Positions 1 to 8,372 of a stretch of 42,578 nucleotides of DNA are shown one piece after another. The notes below the pieces were generated by a model, which did no database searches, was not told where the DNA came from, and saw only the letters and a list, made by a program, of their open reading frames with translations. The position numbers and the translations under genes are program-made. The DNA is taken from contig JAZQMC010000026.1 in NCBI GenBank assembly GCA_045543095.1, positions 1 through 42,578 on the forward strand, written 5' to 3'. How positions within the stretch are numbered: position 1 is the first letter of the stretch; every line of letters begins with the position of its first letter. Origin of the DNA: Fimenecus sp045543095 (GTDB lineage Bacteria > Bacillota > Clostridia > Oscillospirales > Acutalibacteraceae).

Positions 1-290
1 TTAGAGATGAGCTTGTAAGAGCAGTCAATGCTCTTGCCGATAATATCAGAAACGGAGAAAAGATCACTGAAGAGATGATCTCAAATCACCTTTACACAAA
101 AGATATTCCCGACCCTGACCTTATTATCAGACCAAGTGGGGAGTATAGATTATCAAATTTCTTAACATGGCAGTCAGCGTATTCGGAATTTTGGTTTTCA
201 GATGTACTTTGGCCGGATTTTACAGAAGAAAATCTTATTGAAGCATTGAGAGAGTTTGAAAAGCGTAACAGACGCTTCGGTGGGGTATAA
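1..290 (+). CDS. uppS: Isoprenyl transferase (undecaprenyl diphosphate synthase), 3' part
   Basis: This is the C-terminal 95 or so residues of a cis-prenyltransferase; the reading frame is open from base 3 and the start lies outside the window. The family condenses isopentenyl diphosphate onto farnesyl diphosphate to make the C55 lipid carrier of peptidoglycan synthesis, at the cytoplasmic membrane face. The visible part has the family's most conserved C-terminal block: LIIRPSGEYRLSNFL followed by WQSAYSEFWF, then LWPDF and the terminal RRFGG. The usual RTSGE appears here as RPSGE. It is followed 24 bases later by cdsA, the standard Firmicutes order. Truncation is by the window edge, not by mutation. 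Confidence 0.95.
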   Translation, partial: RDELVRAVNALADNIRNGEKITEEMISNHLYTKDIPDPDLIIRPSGEYRLSNFLTWQSAYSEFWFSDVLWPDFTEENLIEALREFEKRNRRFGGV

Positions 291-314
291 TAACTTAAAA
301 AGGGATTATTTTAT

Positions 315-1181
315 ATGAAACAAAGAATTATTTTCGGACTTTTATGTGCGGGTGCTGGTATTCTTGCTCTTTGCATTCGCAATACACCACTTTTTCTTGT
401 AATTGGTGCAATAGTTTGCGTAATGGTTACAGTTGAAATCAACAAAGCAATTAAACTAAAGAATAAACCTATGTTTGCATTAGGCCTTATTGTTGCAGCT
501 CTTGTTCCAGTTTATTATGAATATGGTTATTTGCTAGATGGTCTTACATTGAACTTTAGTCCGGTATATCTTATTTGTATTTACATTCTTGCATTGTTTA
601 TTTTAATGCTTATAGGTTATGAAAACACAAAGTTTTCAGATGTGGGAATGGTGCTTTTAGGCTCATTAGGATTACCTCTTGCAGTCACAGTTCTTTTGTA
701 TTTGAGAGATATTGATAAAATTTTCCCTGAACAGAACTATACAACTGAACACGGCTTGTTCCTTATATTATTCGCCATGTTCTGTGCTTGGATAAGCGAC
801 GCATCTGCATACTTTGGTGGAAGATTTTTCGGCAAACACAAATTGGCACCAAAAATCAGCCCTAAAAAGACTATTGAGGGTGTAATAAGTGGTGCACTTG
901 GTTGTGTTCTTGCAAATGTAATTCTTTATGCAGTGTTTGATAATCTTGTTTTCGCTGAGCCACACAACAATTACCTTGAAATAGTTTTAATGTCAATTCC
1001 GTTGTCACTTATCGGCGTTTGTGGGGACCTTACATTCTCTGCACTTAAGCGTAATTATGAAATCAAAGACTTCAGCAATCTTGTTCCGGGTCATGGTGGC
1101 GTTATGGACAGATTTGATAGTGAAGTATTTGTACTTGTGGCACTTTATGCGATTATCAATATTTTCGGGGTAGTGATTTGA
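315..1181 (+). CDS. cdsA: Phosphatidate cytidylyltransferase (CDP-diglyceride synthase)
   Basis: A 288-residue integral membrane protein with about eight hydrophobic segments. It makes CDP-diacylglycerol from phosphatidate and CTP, the entry to phospholipid synthesis. The family signature is present in two parts: SDASAYFGGRFFGKHKLAPK followed by ISPKKTIEG at about residues 161-190, and GDLTFSALKRN with PGHGGVMDRFDS near residues 240-269, which holds the metal and CTP ligands. The length is normal. It starts with ATG 24 bases after uppS and its TGA stop overlaps the dxr ATG by one base (TGATG), so the two are translationally coupled. Confidence 0.96.
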   Translation: MKQRIIFGLLCAGAGILALCIRNTPLFLVIGAIVCVMVTVEINKAIKLKNKPMFALGLIVAALVPVYYEYGYLLDGLTLNFSPVYLICIYILALFILMLIGYENTKFSDVGMVLLGSLGLPLAVTVLLYLRDIDKIFPEQNYTTEHGLFLILFAMFCAWISDASAYFGGRFFGKHKLAPKISPKKTIEGVISGALGCVLANVILYAVFDNLVFAEPHNNYLEIVLMSIPLSLIGVCGDLTFSALKRNYEIKDFSNLVPGHGGVMDRFDSEVFVLVALYAIINIFGVVI

Positions 1182-2335
1182 TGATTACTAAAAATTTAAG
1201 TATATTAGGCTCAACCGGTTCAATCGGTACTCAAAGCCTTGAAACAGCAAGAAAGTGCGGTTACTCTGTTTCCGCGCTTTCGGCATATTCTAATGTGGAT
1301 TTAATTGAGGAGCAAATTCGCGAATTTAAGCCTAAAATTGCCGCATTGGTTGATGAAAATGCCGCAAAGGAGCTCAAAATCCGTGTGGCAGATACCGATA
1401 CAAAGGTTCTTGCTGGGCTTGAGGGTGTTTGCGAATGTGCGGCGTGTGATACTGCTGATACGGTGATTAACTCAGTTGTCGGTATGGCGGGTCTTCGCCC
1501 TACACTCACAGCCATTGAATGTGGCAAAAAGATTGCTCTCGCAAACAAAGAAACTCTTGTTGCGGGCGGTCAGCTTGTAATGGGCAGAGCAAAAGAAAAG
1601 GGAATCAGCATTTTGCCCGTTGACTCTGAACATTCTGCGATTTTTCAGTGCTTGCAGGGGCAGCCCCAAAACAGAGCACTCAAAAGAATTATTTTAACCG
1701 CAAGTGGCGGGCCATTCTTTGGAAAAACCCGTGAAGAATTAGAAAAAGTAACGGTGGCAGATGCACTCAAGCATCCAAACTGGAGTATGGGACAAAAAAT
1801 AACCATTGACTCTGCTACAATGATGAATAAGGGTCTTGAACTCATTGAAGCAGTATGGCTTTTCGATATTCATCCGTCAAAAATTGAAATTGTTGTTCAC
1901 CGTGAGAGCATAATTCACTCTGCGGTTGAGTATACAGATAATGCGGTAATTGCTCAACTTGGGCTTCCCGATATGAAAATTCCCATTCAGTATGCACTTA
2001 CTTATCCCGACAGAATTGAATCTCTTACAGGTGAGTTGGATTTAACAAAACTGGGCACACTTACATTCTATAAGCCCGATTACGAAACCTTTACCTGTAT
2101 GAATATTTGCCGTGAGGCAATTACCCGTGGCGGACTTTATCCCGCATTCGCAAACTCCGCAAATGAGCAGGCGAATTTAATGTTCCGCAAGGGCGAAATA
2201 GGATTTTTACAGATTGGTGAACTTGTTGAGCGTGTTATGAATGAGGCACCAAAGGTGGAAGAATATACCGCCGACGATGTTGACGAAGCAGATAAGCTTG
2301 CTCGTCAGCTTGTAGTTAAGTATGCAAGCAAGTAA
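1181..2335 (+). CDS. dxr: 1-deoxy-D-xylulose 5-phosphate reductoisomerase
   Basis: A 384-residue MEP-pathway enzyme that converts DXP to 2-C-methylerythritol 4-phosphate with NADPH. The N-terminal NADPH loop LGSTGSIGTQSLE is at about residues 9-21. The metal-binding DSEHSA (D148, E150) and the active-site loop HPNWSMGQKITIDSATM with MNKGLELIEA (about 200-222) are intact. A TTG three bases upstream (1178) would extend the frame by one residue, but the ATG at 1181 is preferred because it overlaps the cdsA stop directly. With ispG downstream it shows that this organism makes isoprenoids by the MEP route, feeding UppS. Confidence 0.96.
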   Translation: MITKNLSILGSTGSIGTQSLETARKCGYSVSALSAYSNVDLIEEQIREFKPKIAALVDENAAKELKIRVADTDTKVLAGLEGVCECAACDTADTVINSVVGMAGLRPTLTAIECGKKIALANKETLVAGGQLVMGRAKEKGISILPVDSEHSAIFQCLQGQPQNRALKRIILTASGGPFFGKTREELEKVTVADALKHPNWSMGQKITIDSATMMNKGLELIEAVWLFDIHPSKIEIVVHRESIIHSAVEYTDNAVIAQLGLPDMKIPIQYALTYPDRIESLTGELDLTKLGTLTFYKPDYETFTCMNICREAITRGGLYPAFANSANEQANLMFRKGEIGFLQIGELVERVMNEAPKVEEYTADDVDEADKLARQLVVKYASK

Positions 2336-2356
2336 TTTTTAGAAAGCAGTGATTTT

Positions 2357-3415
2357 TTGGAAATCTGGTCTAAAGTTTGGCCATTTCTTGTTGCCATTCT
2401 CTTTTTCGGACTTTTAATTTCAATACATGAATTAGGTCATTTTACATTTGCAAAACTTTTCAAGGTAAAGGTGAATGAATTTGCACTTGGCATGGGCCCC
2501 GCTATCTTTAAAAAGAAAAAGGGGGACACAACCTATGCACTTCGCTTACTTCCCATCGGCGGATATGTAAGTATGGAGGGCGAGGATGAAGAAAGTACCG
2601 ACGAAAATGCTTTTAACAGAAAAAAAGTATGGCAGAAATTCATAATTGTTGCCGCGGGTGCAGTTATGAACTTAATATTGGGTATTGTTATTGTGGCGAC
2701 AGTGCTTTCAATGGAAGATTTAATCGGCACAAATCAGATTTTAAGTTTTGAAGAAAATGCAATAAGTCAGCAAACAGGACTTCAAGAGGGCGACGAATTC
2801 ATTGAAATCGACGGACACAAAGTCTTTTCTGATATGGATATTTCGTTTCTTATGACTCGTAGCGACGATGGTGTTTTTGATATGACAGTTCGCCGTGACG
2901 GTGAAAAGGTTGAACTTAACGGTGTTACTTTCGAAACAAAAAAAGACGGCAAATACACACTGATTACCTATGATTTTGTAATTTTAGGTGAAGAACCCAC
3001 ATTTTTTAATGTGCTTGAAAATTCTTTCAGACGTACTGCATCAATTGCTCGACTTGTGTGGTTAAGTCTTTTTGATTTGGTAACAGGGCAGTATGGGCTC
3101 ACCGATTTATCAGGTCCCGTGGGTACGGTGAATATTATTGCAGATGCTGCGGCAAGTGCGGTTGATAGTAAGGATGGCTTGATTAGTGCCTTGACACTTA
3201 TGGCATTTGTTTCAATCAATATCGGTGTATTTAATGTGTTGCCACTTCCCGCACTCGACGGTGGCAGACTCTTCTTTTTAGCGATTGAGGGTATCCGCAG
3301 AAAACCCATAAAGCCAAAATATGAGGGCTTTATTCACGGTGCGGGACTTGTGCTTTTACTTTTGTTGATGTTGGTAGTAACATTTAATGATATAGTAACT
3401 TTAATTAAAAATTAG
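2357..3415 (+). CDS. rseP: Site-2 intramembrane zinc metalloprotease RseP/RasP
   Basis: A 352-residue multi-pass membrane protease of family M50 that cuts substrates such as anti-sigma factors and leftover signal peptides within the membrane. The zinc motif HELGH is at residues 24-28 in the first transmembrane segment. A PDZ domain spans about residues 125-205 (GLQEGDEFIEIDGHKV). The third zinc ligand lies in LPLPALDGGRLFF near residue 300. The start is TTG at 2357; no in-frame ATG fits and the N-terminus matches family members. It sits between dxr and ispG in the conserved envelope cluster. In many Bacilli proS lies between this gene and polC; here ispG takes that place. Confidence 0.95.
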   Translation: MEIWSKVWPFLVAILFFGLLISIHELGHFTFAKLFKVKVNEFALGMGPAIFKKKKGDTTYALRLLPIGGYVSMEGEDEESTDENAFNRKKVWQKFIIVAAGAVMNLILGIVIVATVLSMEDLIGTNQILSFEENAISQQTGLQEGDEFIEIDGHKVFSDMDISFLMTRSDDGVFDMTVRRDGEKVELNGVTFETKKDGKYTLITYDFVILGEEPTFFNVLENSFRRTASIARLVWLSLFDLVTGQYGLTDLSGPVGTVNIIADAAASAVDSKDGLISALTLMAFVSINIGVFNVLPLPALDGGRLFFLAIEGIRRKPIKPKYEGFIHGAGLVLLLLLMLVVTFNDIVTLIKN

Positions 3416-3425
3416 GGTGATTTAA

Positions 3426-4478
3426 ATGATAGAACGCAGAAAAAGTCGTGTAGTTACGGCAGGTAATGTTAAAATAGGCGGTAATAACCCCATTTCCGTT
3501 CAGTCAATGCTCAATGTTGTGGCAGAAGATGTAGAAGGAAATGTCAAACAAGCGGTAGCACTCGAACAGGCAGGTTGTCAGATTATCCGTCTTACCGTGC
3601 CAAATAAAGAAGCCGTTAAAACTCTTTATGCGGTTAAAGAGGCGGTTACAATCCCCGTTGTTGCAGATATTCATTTCGATTACCGTTGTGCACTTGAAAG
3701 TGTTGCGGCGGGTGTTGATAAAATCAGAATTAACCCGGGTAATATCGGTGATGACGAAAAGGTGCGTGCGGTGGCAGAGGCTTGCCGTTTACATAACGTG
3801 CCAATTCGTATCGGCGTAAATTCGGGCTCACTTGAAAAAGAATTACTCGCAAAATACGGCTCACCAACACCCGAGGCTATGGCTGAAAGTGCAATGTATC
3901 ATATTAAACTCCTCGAGAAATTTGATTTTAACGATATTGTTGTTTCAATCAAGTCATCAGACGTGCAGAAAATGGTTAAGGCATACAGATTAGTTGCCGA
4001 AATGTGTGATTACCCCTTGCACCTTGGTGTTACCGAAGCGGGCACTCACAATATGGCGCTTGTGAAATCAAGTATTGGTATCGGGTCACTCCTTTTAGAC
4101 GGCATTGGTGATACAATCCGCGTTTCAATGACCGCCGACCCCGTAACCGAGGTTAAGGCAGGCTATGATATTCTCAAAGCAGCGGGCATTAAAACCGACT
4201 GCGCACAAATAGTTTCTTGTCCAACCTGTGGCAGAACAAAAATTGACTTAATCGGACTTGCAGATAAAATCGAAAAAGAGCTTGCAAATTACAGTAAACC
4301 CATTAAGGTTGCAGTTATGGGCTGTGTTGTCAACGGCCCCGGTGAAGCTAAAGAGGCTGACATCGGCGTTGCGGGCGGTGACGGTTGTGGTGTAATCTTC
4401 AAGCACGGCGAGGTGCTTAAAAAGGTTGCAGAAAACGAAATAGTAAGCGAACTTTTAAAAGAAATCGAAAAAATGTAA
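3426..4478 (+). CDS. ispG: 4-hydroxy-3-methylbut-2-en-1-yl diphosphate synthase (GcpE)
   Basis: A 350-residue iron-sulfur enzyme of the MEP pathway that reductively opens ME-cPP to HMBPP. It has an N-terminal TIM barrel (NPISVQSMLN, ADIHFDYRCAL, KIRINPGNIG) and a C-terminal cluster-binding domain. The 4Fe-4S ligands are visible: C265 and C268 in SCPTCGRTKID, C300 in MGCVVNGPGEA, and E307 as the fourth ligand. This is the compact two-domain bacterial form. ATG start with GGGTGAT upstream; 10 bases after rseP. It ends just before polC, whose start codon lies within 5-14 bases, so the block is probably one transcript. Confidence 0.97.
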   Translation: MIERRKSRVVTAGNVKIGGNNPISVQSMLNVVAEDVEGNVKQAVALEQAGCQIIRLTVPNKEAVKTLYAVKEAVTIPVVADIHFDYRCALESVAAGVDKIRINPGNIGDDEKVRAVAEACRLHNVPIRIGVNSGSLEKELLAKYGSPTPEAMAESAMYHIKLLEKFDFNDIVVSIKSSDVQKMVKAYRLVAEMCDYPLHLGVTEAGTHNMALVKSSIGIGSLLLDGIGDTIRVSMTADPVTEVKAGYDILKAAGIKTDCAQIVSCPTCGRTKIDLIGLADKIEKELANYSKPIKVAVMGCVVNGPGEAKEADIGVAGGDGCGVIFKHGEVLKKVAENEIVSELLKEIEKM

Positions 4479-4491
4479 CGGTGTGAAATAT

Positions 4492-7400
4492 ATGGCGATA
4501 GTAAAATCACTTTTCGGTGAGTATTTCGCGTGGGAGAAAAATCTCGATATTGCTTATGCGGATATTGTGGGATTTTCAGTCTGCCACGAAAAATGCTCGG
4601 CAAGGCTTACCATAAAGCCTTACAGAATAATTGAACAAAATCGCATTGAGGCTCTTGAAAGTGAACTTTCAAGGGCTGTAAATGTCAATATAACAATTGC
4701 TTGCGACGAAACAAGAACAGGATTTACAACAGAGTATATGCCAATGCTTGTAAACATCTTAAAGAGCAAAAATGTTGTCGCAAACGGTTATTTTAACGAT
4801 GCAGATTATAAGCTTCACGGCAAAGAATTGCTTGTAAGTCTTAAAAAAGGCGGTAAGGACATTCTTGAGGGTGCAAATTGTCACACAGAGCTCGGGAAGA
4901 TTATCCGTGCAGTTTTCGGCATTGATATTACGGTAACTTTAGTTCAGGGTGAGTTCAATACCGAGTCTGCAATTGACGAAATGCAGAAAAAGGTTGACGA
5001 AGAAATCCGTCGTGAGAAGAATATTCCTGCTCCAACCGACCCTGACGAGCCTAAACCCCACGTCATCAAAGAGGGTTTTCCGATTTATCTTGAAACGCAG
5101 AAGGCAATTTATGGCAATATTATCAGACACTCAAATCTTCAGCACCTTAAAGATGTCAATATCGAAAGCGGTGCGGTTGCAGTCTGGGGTGAGGTTTTCG
5201 GTACAGAGGTTAAAACCACCCGCGACGGTAAAAATAATATTATCAATTTCAATATTACTGATAAAACTTATTCCTATACAGTTAAGATTTTTGAGCGTTG
5301 CGAGAATGCAAAGAGCTTTTTAGGTGTGCTCGCCGACGGCATAACCGTTATGGTCTACGGTCGTGTAAGCTATGATAAATTTGCTGGCGAAAATGTTATT
5401 TCTGCAACTGCAGTCAATACTGTAACTCCAATCAAGAAGAAAGATAATGCAGAGCAAAAACGAGTTGAACTGCATCTTCATACAAATATGTCCGATATGG
5501 ACGGTATGACTGGTGCTGATAAACTTGTTAAAAGAGCAATCGAATGGGGTCATCCCGCCATTGCAATTACCGACCACGGTAATGCACAAGGCTATCCCGA
5601 TGCCGTAAAGGGTAAGGGTAAAAGCGACATCAAGCTTATTTACGGTGTTGAGGGTTATTTGATTGATGACATTGCAAACCCCGAAACTCCTTGGGAAAAA
5701 TTGCCCCGCTATCATATAATTTTGCTTGTGCAGAATAAAGCGGGACTTAAAAATCTTTATAAGCTTATTTCCCTTTCTCACACTACATATTTCCACACAA
5801 GACCCTGTATTCCTCGCTCAAAACTTAACGAGCACCGCGAGGGTATAATTTTAGGCTCTGCTTGTGAGGCGGGCGAGCTTATCAAGGCTATTCTTTTTGA
5901 AAAGAGTGACGAGAAATTACTCGAAATCGCAAGTTATTACGATTATCTTGAAATTCAGCCCGACGGCAACAATAAATTTATGATTGCCTCACACTCTGAC
6001 CCGAACGCAAAAAATCCCGACAGAAATAAAGAGTATAACAAAATTAAGAACATTGAAGATGTGCGTGACATCAACCGCAAGATTATCCATTTGGGTGATA
6101 AATTGGGTAAGATGGTATGTGCTACAGGTGACGTTCACTTTATGGACCCTGAGGACGCCGCTTTCCGTGCTATTCTTATGGCGGGCAAGGGCTTTGACGA
6201 TGCTGATGACCAAGCACCGCTTTACTTCAAAACTACCGAAGAAATGCTTGAGGAATTCGCATACTTGGGCGAAGATACTGCTTATGAGGTAGTTGTTACA
6301 AATACAAATAAAATTGCAGATATGATTGAGCAGGTGACACCAATTCCACCCGGCACTTTCAACCCAACAATCCCCGGTGCTGAACAAGAGCTTCGCGACA
6401 TTTGTTGGGCAAAGGCTAAAGAGTGGTATGGTGACCCCGTTCCCGAATATGTTGCAGAGCGTCTTGAAATGGAGCTTGAATCCATCATCAAGCACGGTTT
6501 CGCGGTTCTTTATATTATCGCACAAAAGCTTGTTTGGGATTCAGAGGCTCACGGCTATCACGTTGGCTCGCGAGGTTCAGTTGGCTCATCATTCGTTGCA
6601 ACAATGGCGGGTATTTCAGAGGTTAACCCTCTTGCTGCTCATTACCGTTGTGCAAAGTGTAAGCATAGTGAATTCTTCTTACATGGTGAATACGGCTCGG
6701 GCTTTGATATGCCACCGAAGAATTGTCCTCATTGTGATATTCCAATGATTCGTGACGGTCACGAAATTCCTTTCCAAACATTCCTCGGCTTCCACGGTGA
6801 CAAAGCCCCCGATATCGACCTTAACTTCTCGGGCGATTATCAAGGTAAGGCTCATCGCTATACAGAAGAACTTTTCGGTCGTGACCATGTGTTCAAGGCG
6901 GGTACAATAGCAACAGTTGCCGATAAAACCGCCTACGGTTATGTTAAAAAATACCTTGAAGAACGCGGGAAAGTAGTTTCGCGTGCCGAAGAAGACCGTC
7001 TTACACGCGGTTGCACAGGTATTAAGCGTACAACGGGTCAGCACCCCGGCGGAATGGTTGTTGTTCCCAATGAATTTGATGTTTATGATTTCACAGCGGT
7101 GCAATATCCCGCAAATGATACTTCATCGGATATGGAAACTACTCACTTCGACTTTCATTTCCTCCACGATACAATTTTGAAGCTTGATATTCTCGGCCAT
7201 GATGTGCCCACACTCTATAAGCACCTTGAAGATATGACGGGAATCAATGTTATGGATGTTGACGTGTGCGACCCGAAAATCGTAAGTCTTTGCACAAGTC
7301 CCGAGGCATTGGGGCTTACTCCCGAAGATATCGGCGTTGAAACGGGCACGCTTTCAATCCCCGAAATGGGTACGGATTTTGTTCGCGGAATGCTTGTTGA

Positions 7401-8274
7401 AGCACAGCCCAAGAAATTCTCCGACCTTTTGCAGATTTCAGGTCTTTCCCATGGTACTGACGTTTGGCTCGGCAATGCACAGGAACTTATCAAAAACGGT
7501 ACTTGCACAATTTCAGAGGTTATTGGTACTCGTGACGATATTATGACTTACCTTATTCATAAGGGTCTTGATTCGGGCCTTGCTTTCAACATTATGGAAA
7601 AAACCCGTAAGGGTATTGTTGCAAAAGTGGGTTTCCCCGAGGGTGCAGAGGACGCAATGCGTGCTTGTAATGTTCCCGAATGGTATATGGACTCTTGCCG
7701 TAAAATCAAATATATGTTCCCCAAGGCTCACGCGGCGGCCTATGTTATTGCAGCACTTCGCCTTGGTTGGTATAAAATTTACAGACCTACCGAATATTAC
7801 ACCGCATTCTTAACTGTACGCGGTGGCGACCTTGACGCAGTAACCGTGCTTCAGGGCAGAGATGCTGTAAAGCGTAAAATGGTTGAACTTCACGGACCTT
7901 TAAATGCAGAACCTAAAGACCGCAAACCAATGACCGCGAAAGAAAAAGACCAGTTTACCACCTTGCAGGTTGTTAATGAAATGATGGCAAGAGGTGTTGA
8001 ACTTCTTCCCGTTGATATTTATAAATCCCGTGCTTCTACATATTACATTGAAGACGGTAAAATCAGAATGCCTTTCTCGGCACTTTCGGGCGTTGGTGAA
8101 AACGCGGCGAAGGGACTTGAAACAGGCAGAAATGACGGCAAGGGCGAATTCGTGTCTATTGACGATTATCAGGCAAGGACAGGTGCTTCAAGTGCGGTTG
8201 TAACTGCACTTCGCGAGGTTGGTGCTCTTGAAGGACTTCCCGAAACCGCTCAAATTTCATTCTTTGGCTTCTAA
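4492..8274 (+). CDS. polC: PolC-type DNA polymerase III alpha subunit without the inserted exonuclease
   Basis: The replicative polymerase of low-GC Gram-positives. Counted from the ATG at 4492 (GGTGTG upstream; an in-frame GTG at 4483 adds three residues) it has 1260 residues, about 170-200 fewer than a usual PolC. In order: N-terminal domain (1-200), OB fold (about 205-315), PHP domain (from 324), polymerase core with zinc module (YRCAKCKHSEFF, CPHCD), PDIDLNFSG catalytic aspartates, TGQHPGGMVVVP, and LKLDILGHD. In a typical PolC a DnaQ-like exonuclease interrupts the PHP domain. Here YGVEGYLIDD (about 384-393) runs through a 10-residue linker straight into YHIILLVQNKAGLKN, and no DxETTG, HxAxFD or HRAxxD-like motifs occur anywhere. 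PHP metal ligands look complete (HLHTNMSDMDG, ITDHGN, VEGYL, RYHII, GSACEAGE, GDVHFMD). No frameshift is seen at the junction. Confidence 0.96.
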   Translation: MAIVKSLFGEYFAWEKNLDIAYADIVGFSVCHEKCSARLTIKPYRIIEQNRIEALESELSRAVNVNITIACDETRTGFTTEYMPMLVNILKSKNVVANGYFNDADYKLHGKELLVSLKKGGKDILEGANCHTELGKIIRAVFGIDITVTLVQGEFNTESAIDEMQKKVDEEIRREKNIPAPTDPDEPKPHVIKEGFPIYLETQKAIYGNIIRHSNLQHLKDVNIESGAVAVWGEVFGTEVKTTRDGKNNIINFNITDKTYSYTVKIFERCENAKSFLGVLADGITVMVYGRVSYDKFAGENVISATAVNTVTPIKKKDNAEQKRVELHLHTNMSDMDGMTGADKLVKRAIEWGHPAIAITDHGNAQGYPDAVKGKGKSDIKLIYGVEGYLIDDIANPETPWEKLPRYHIILLVQNKAGLKNLYKLISLSHTTYFHTRPCIPRSKLNEHREGIILGSACEAGELIKAILFEKSDEKLLEIASYYDYLEIQPDGNNKFMIASHSDPNAKNPDRNKEYNKIKNIEDVRDINRKIIHLGDKLGKMVCATGDVHFMDPEDAAFRAILMAGKGFDDADDQAPLYFKTTEEMLEEFAYLGEDTAYEVVVTNTNKIADMIEQVTPIPPGTFNPTIPGAEQELRDICWAKAKEWYGDPVPEYVAERLEMELESIIKHGFAVLYIIAQKLVWDSEAHGYHVGSRGSVGSSFVATMAGISEVNPLAAHYRCAKCKHSEFFLHGEYGSGFDMPPKNCPHCDIPMIRDGHEIPFQTFLGFHGDKAPDIDLNFSGDYQGKAHRYTEELFGRDHVFKAGTIATVADKTAYGYVKKYLEERGKVVSRAEEDRLTRGCTGIKRTTGQHPGGMVVVPNEFDVYDFTAVQYPANDTSSDMETTHFDFHFLHDTILKLDILGHDVPTLYKHLEDMTGINVMDVDVCDPKIVSLCTSPEALGLTPEDIGVETGTLSIPEMGTDFVRGMLVEAQPKKFSDLLQISGLSHGTDVWLGNAQELIKNGTCTISEVIGTRDDIMTYLIHKGLDSGLAFNIMEKTRKGIVAKVGFPEGAEDAMRACNVPEWYMDSCRKIKYMFPKAHAAAYVIAALRLGWYKIYRPTEYYTAFLTVRGGDLDAVTVLQGRDAVKRKMVELHGPLNAEPKDRKPMTAKEKDQFTTLQVVNEMMARGVELLPVDIYKSRASTYYIEDGKIRMPFSALSGVGENAAKGLETGRNDGKGEFVSIDDYQARTGASSAVVTALREVGALEGLPETAQISFFGF

Positions 8275-8288
8275 TATTAATTTTGCTA

Positions 8289-8317
8289 TTGACTTATATG
8301 CTTTATTGTGTTAACAT
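8289..8317 (+). promoter_or_regulatory. Sigma-A promoter of the his operon with overlapping dyad
   Basis: TTGACT (8289-8294), a 17-base spacer and TAACAT (8312-8317) lie 56 bases before hisZ. Immediately downstream, across the expected transcription start, is TTAGCACGCTAA (8319-8330). It is part of a looser dyad TTAGCAC-N6-GTGTATA (8319-8338) that could be an operator. A YerC/HisR-type TrpR-fold regulator is one candidate from general knowledge; the binding site itself is inferred. Confidence 0.7.
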
Positions 8318-8372
8318 ATTAGCACGCTAAAGTGTATAGGTCAAAAGTGCGTTATAAAAGGATAAATTTTTT

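Noticed and set aside
5984..6748. Long overlapping ORFs in other frames within polC, iolD and other genes.
   Set aside because: They are shadows of strongly coding frames, with no ribosome binding sites and low-complexity or unnatural protein composition.
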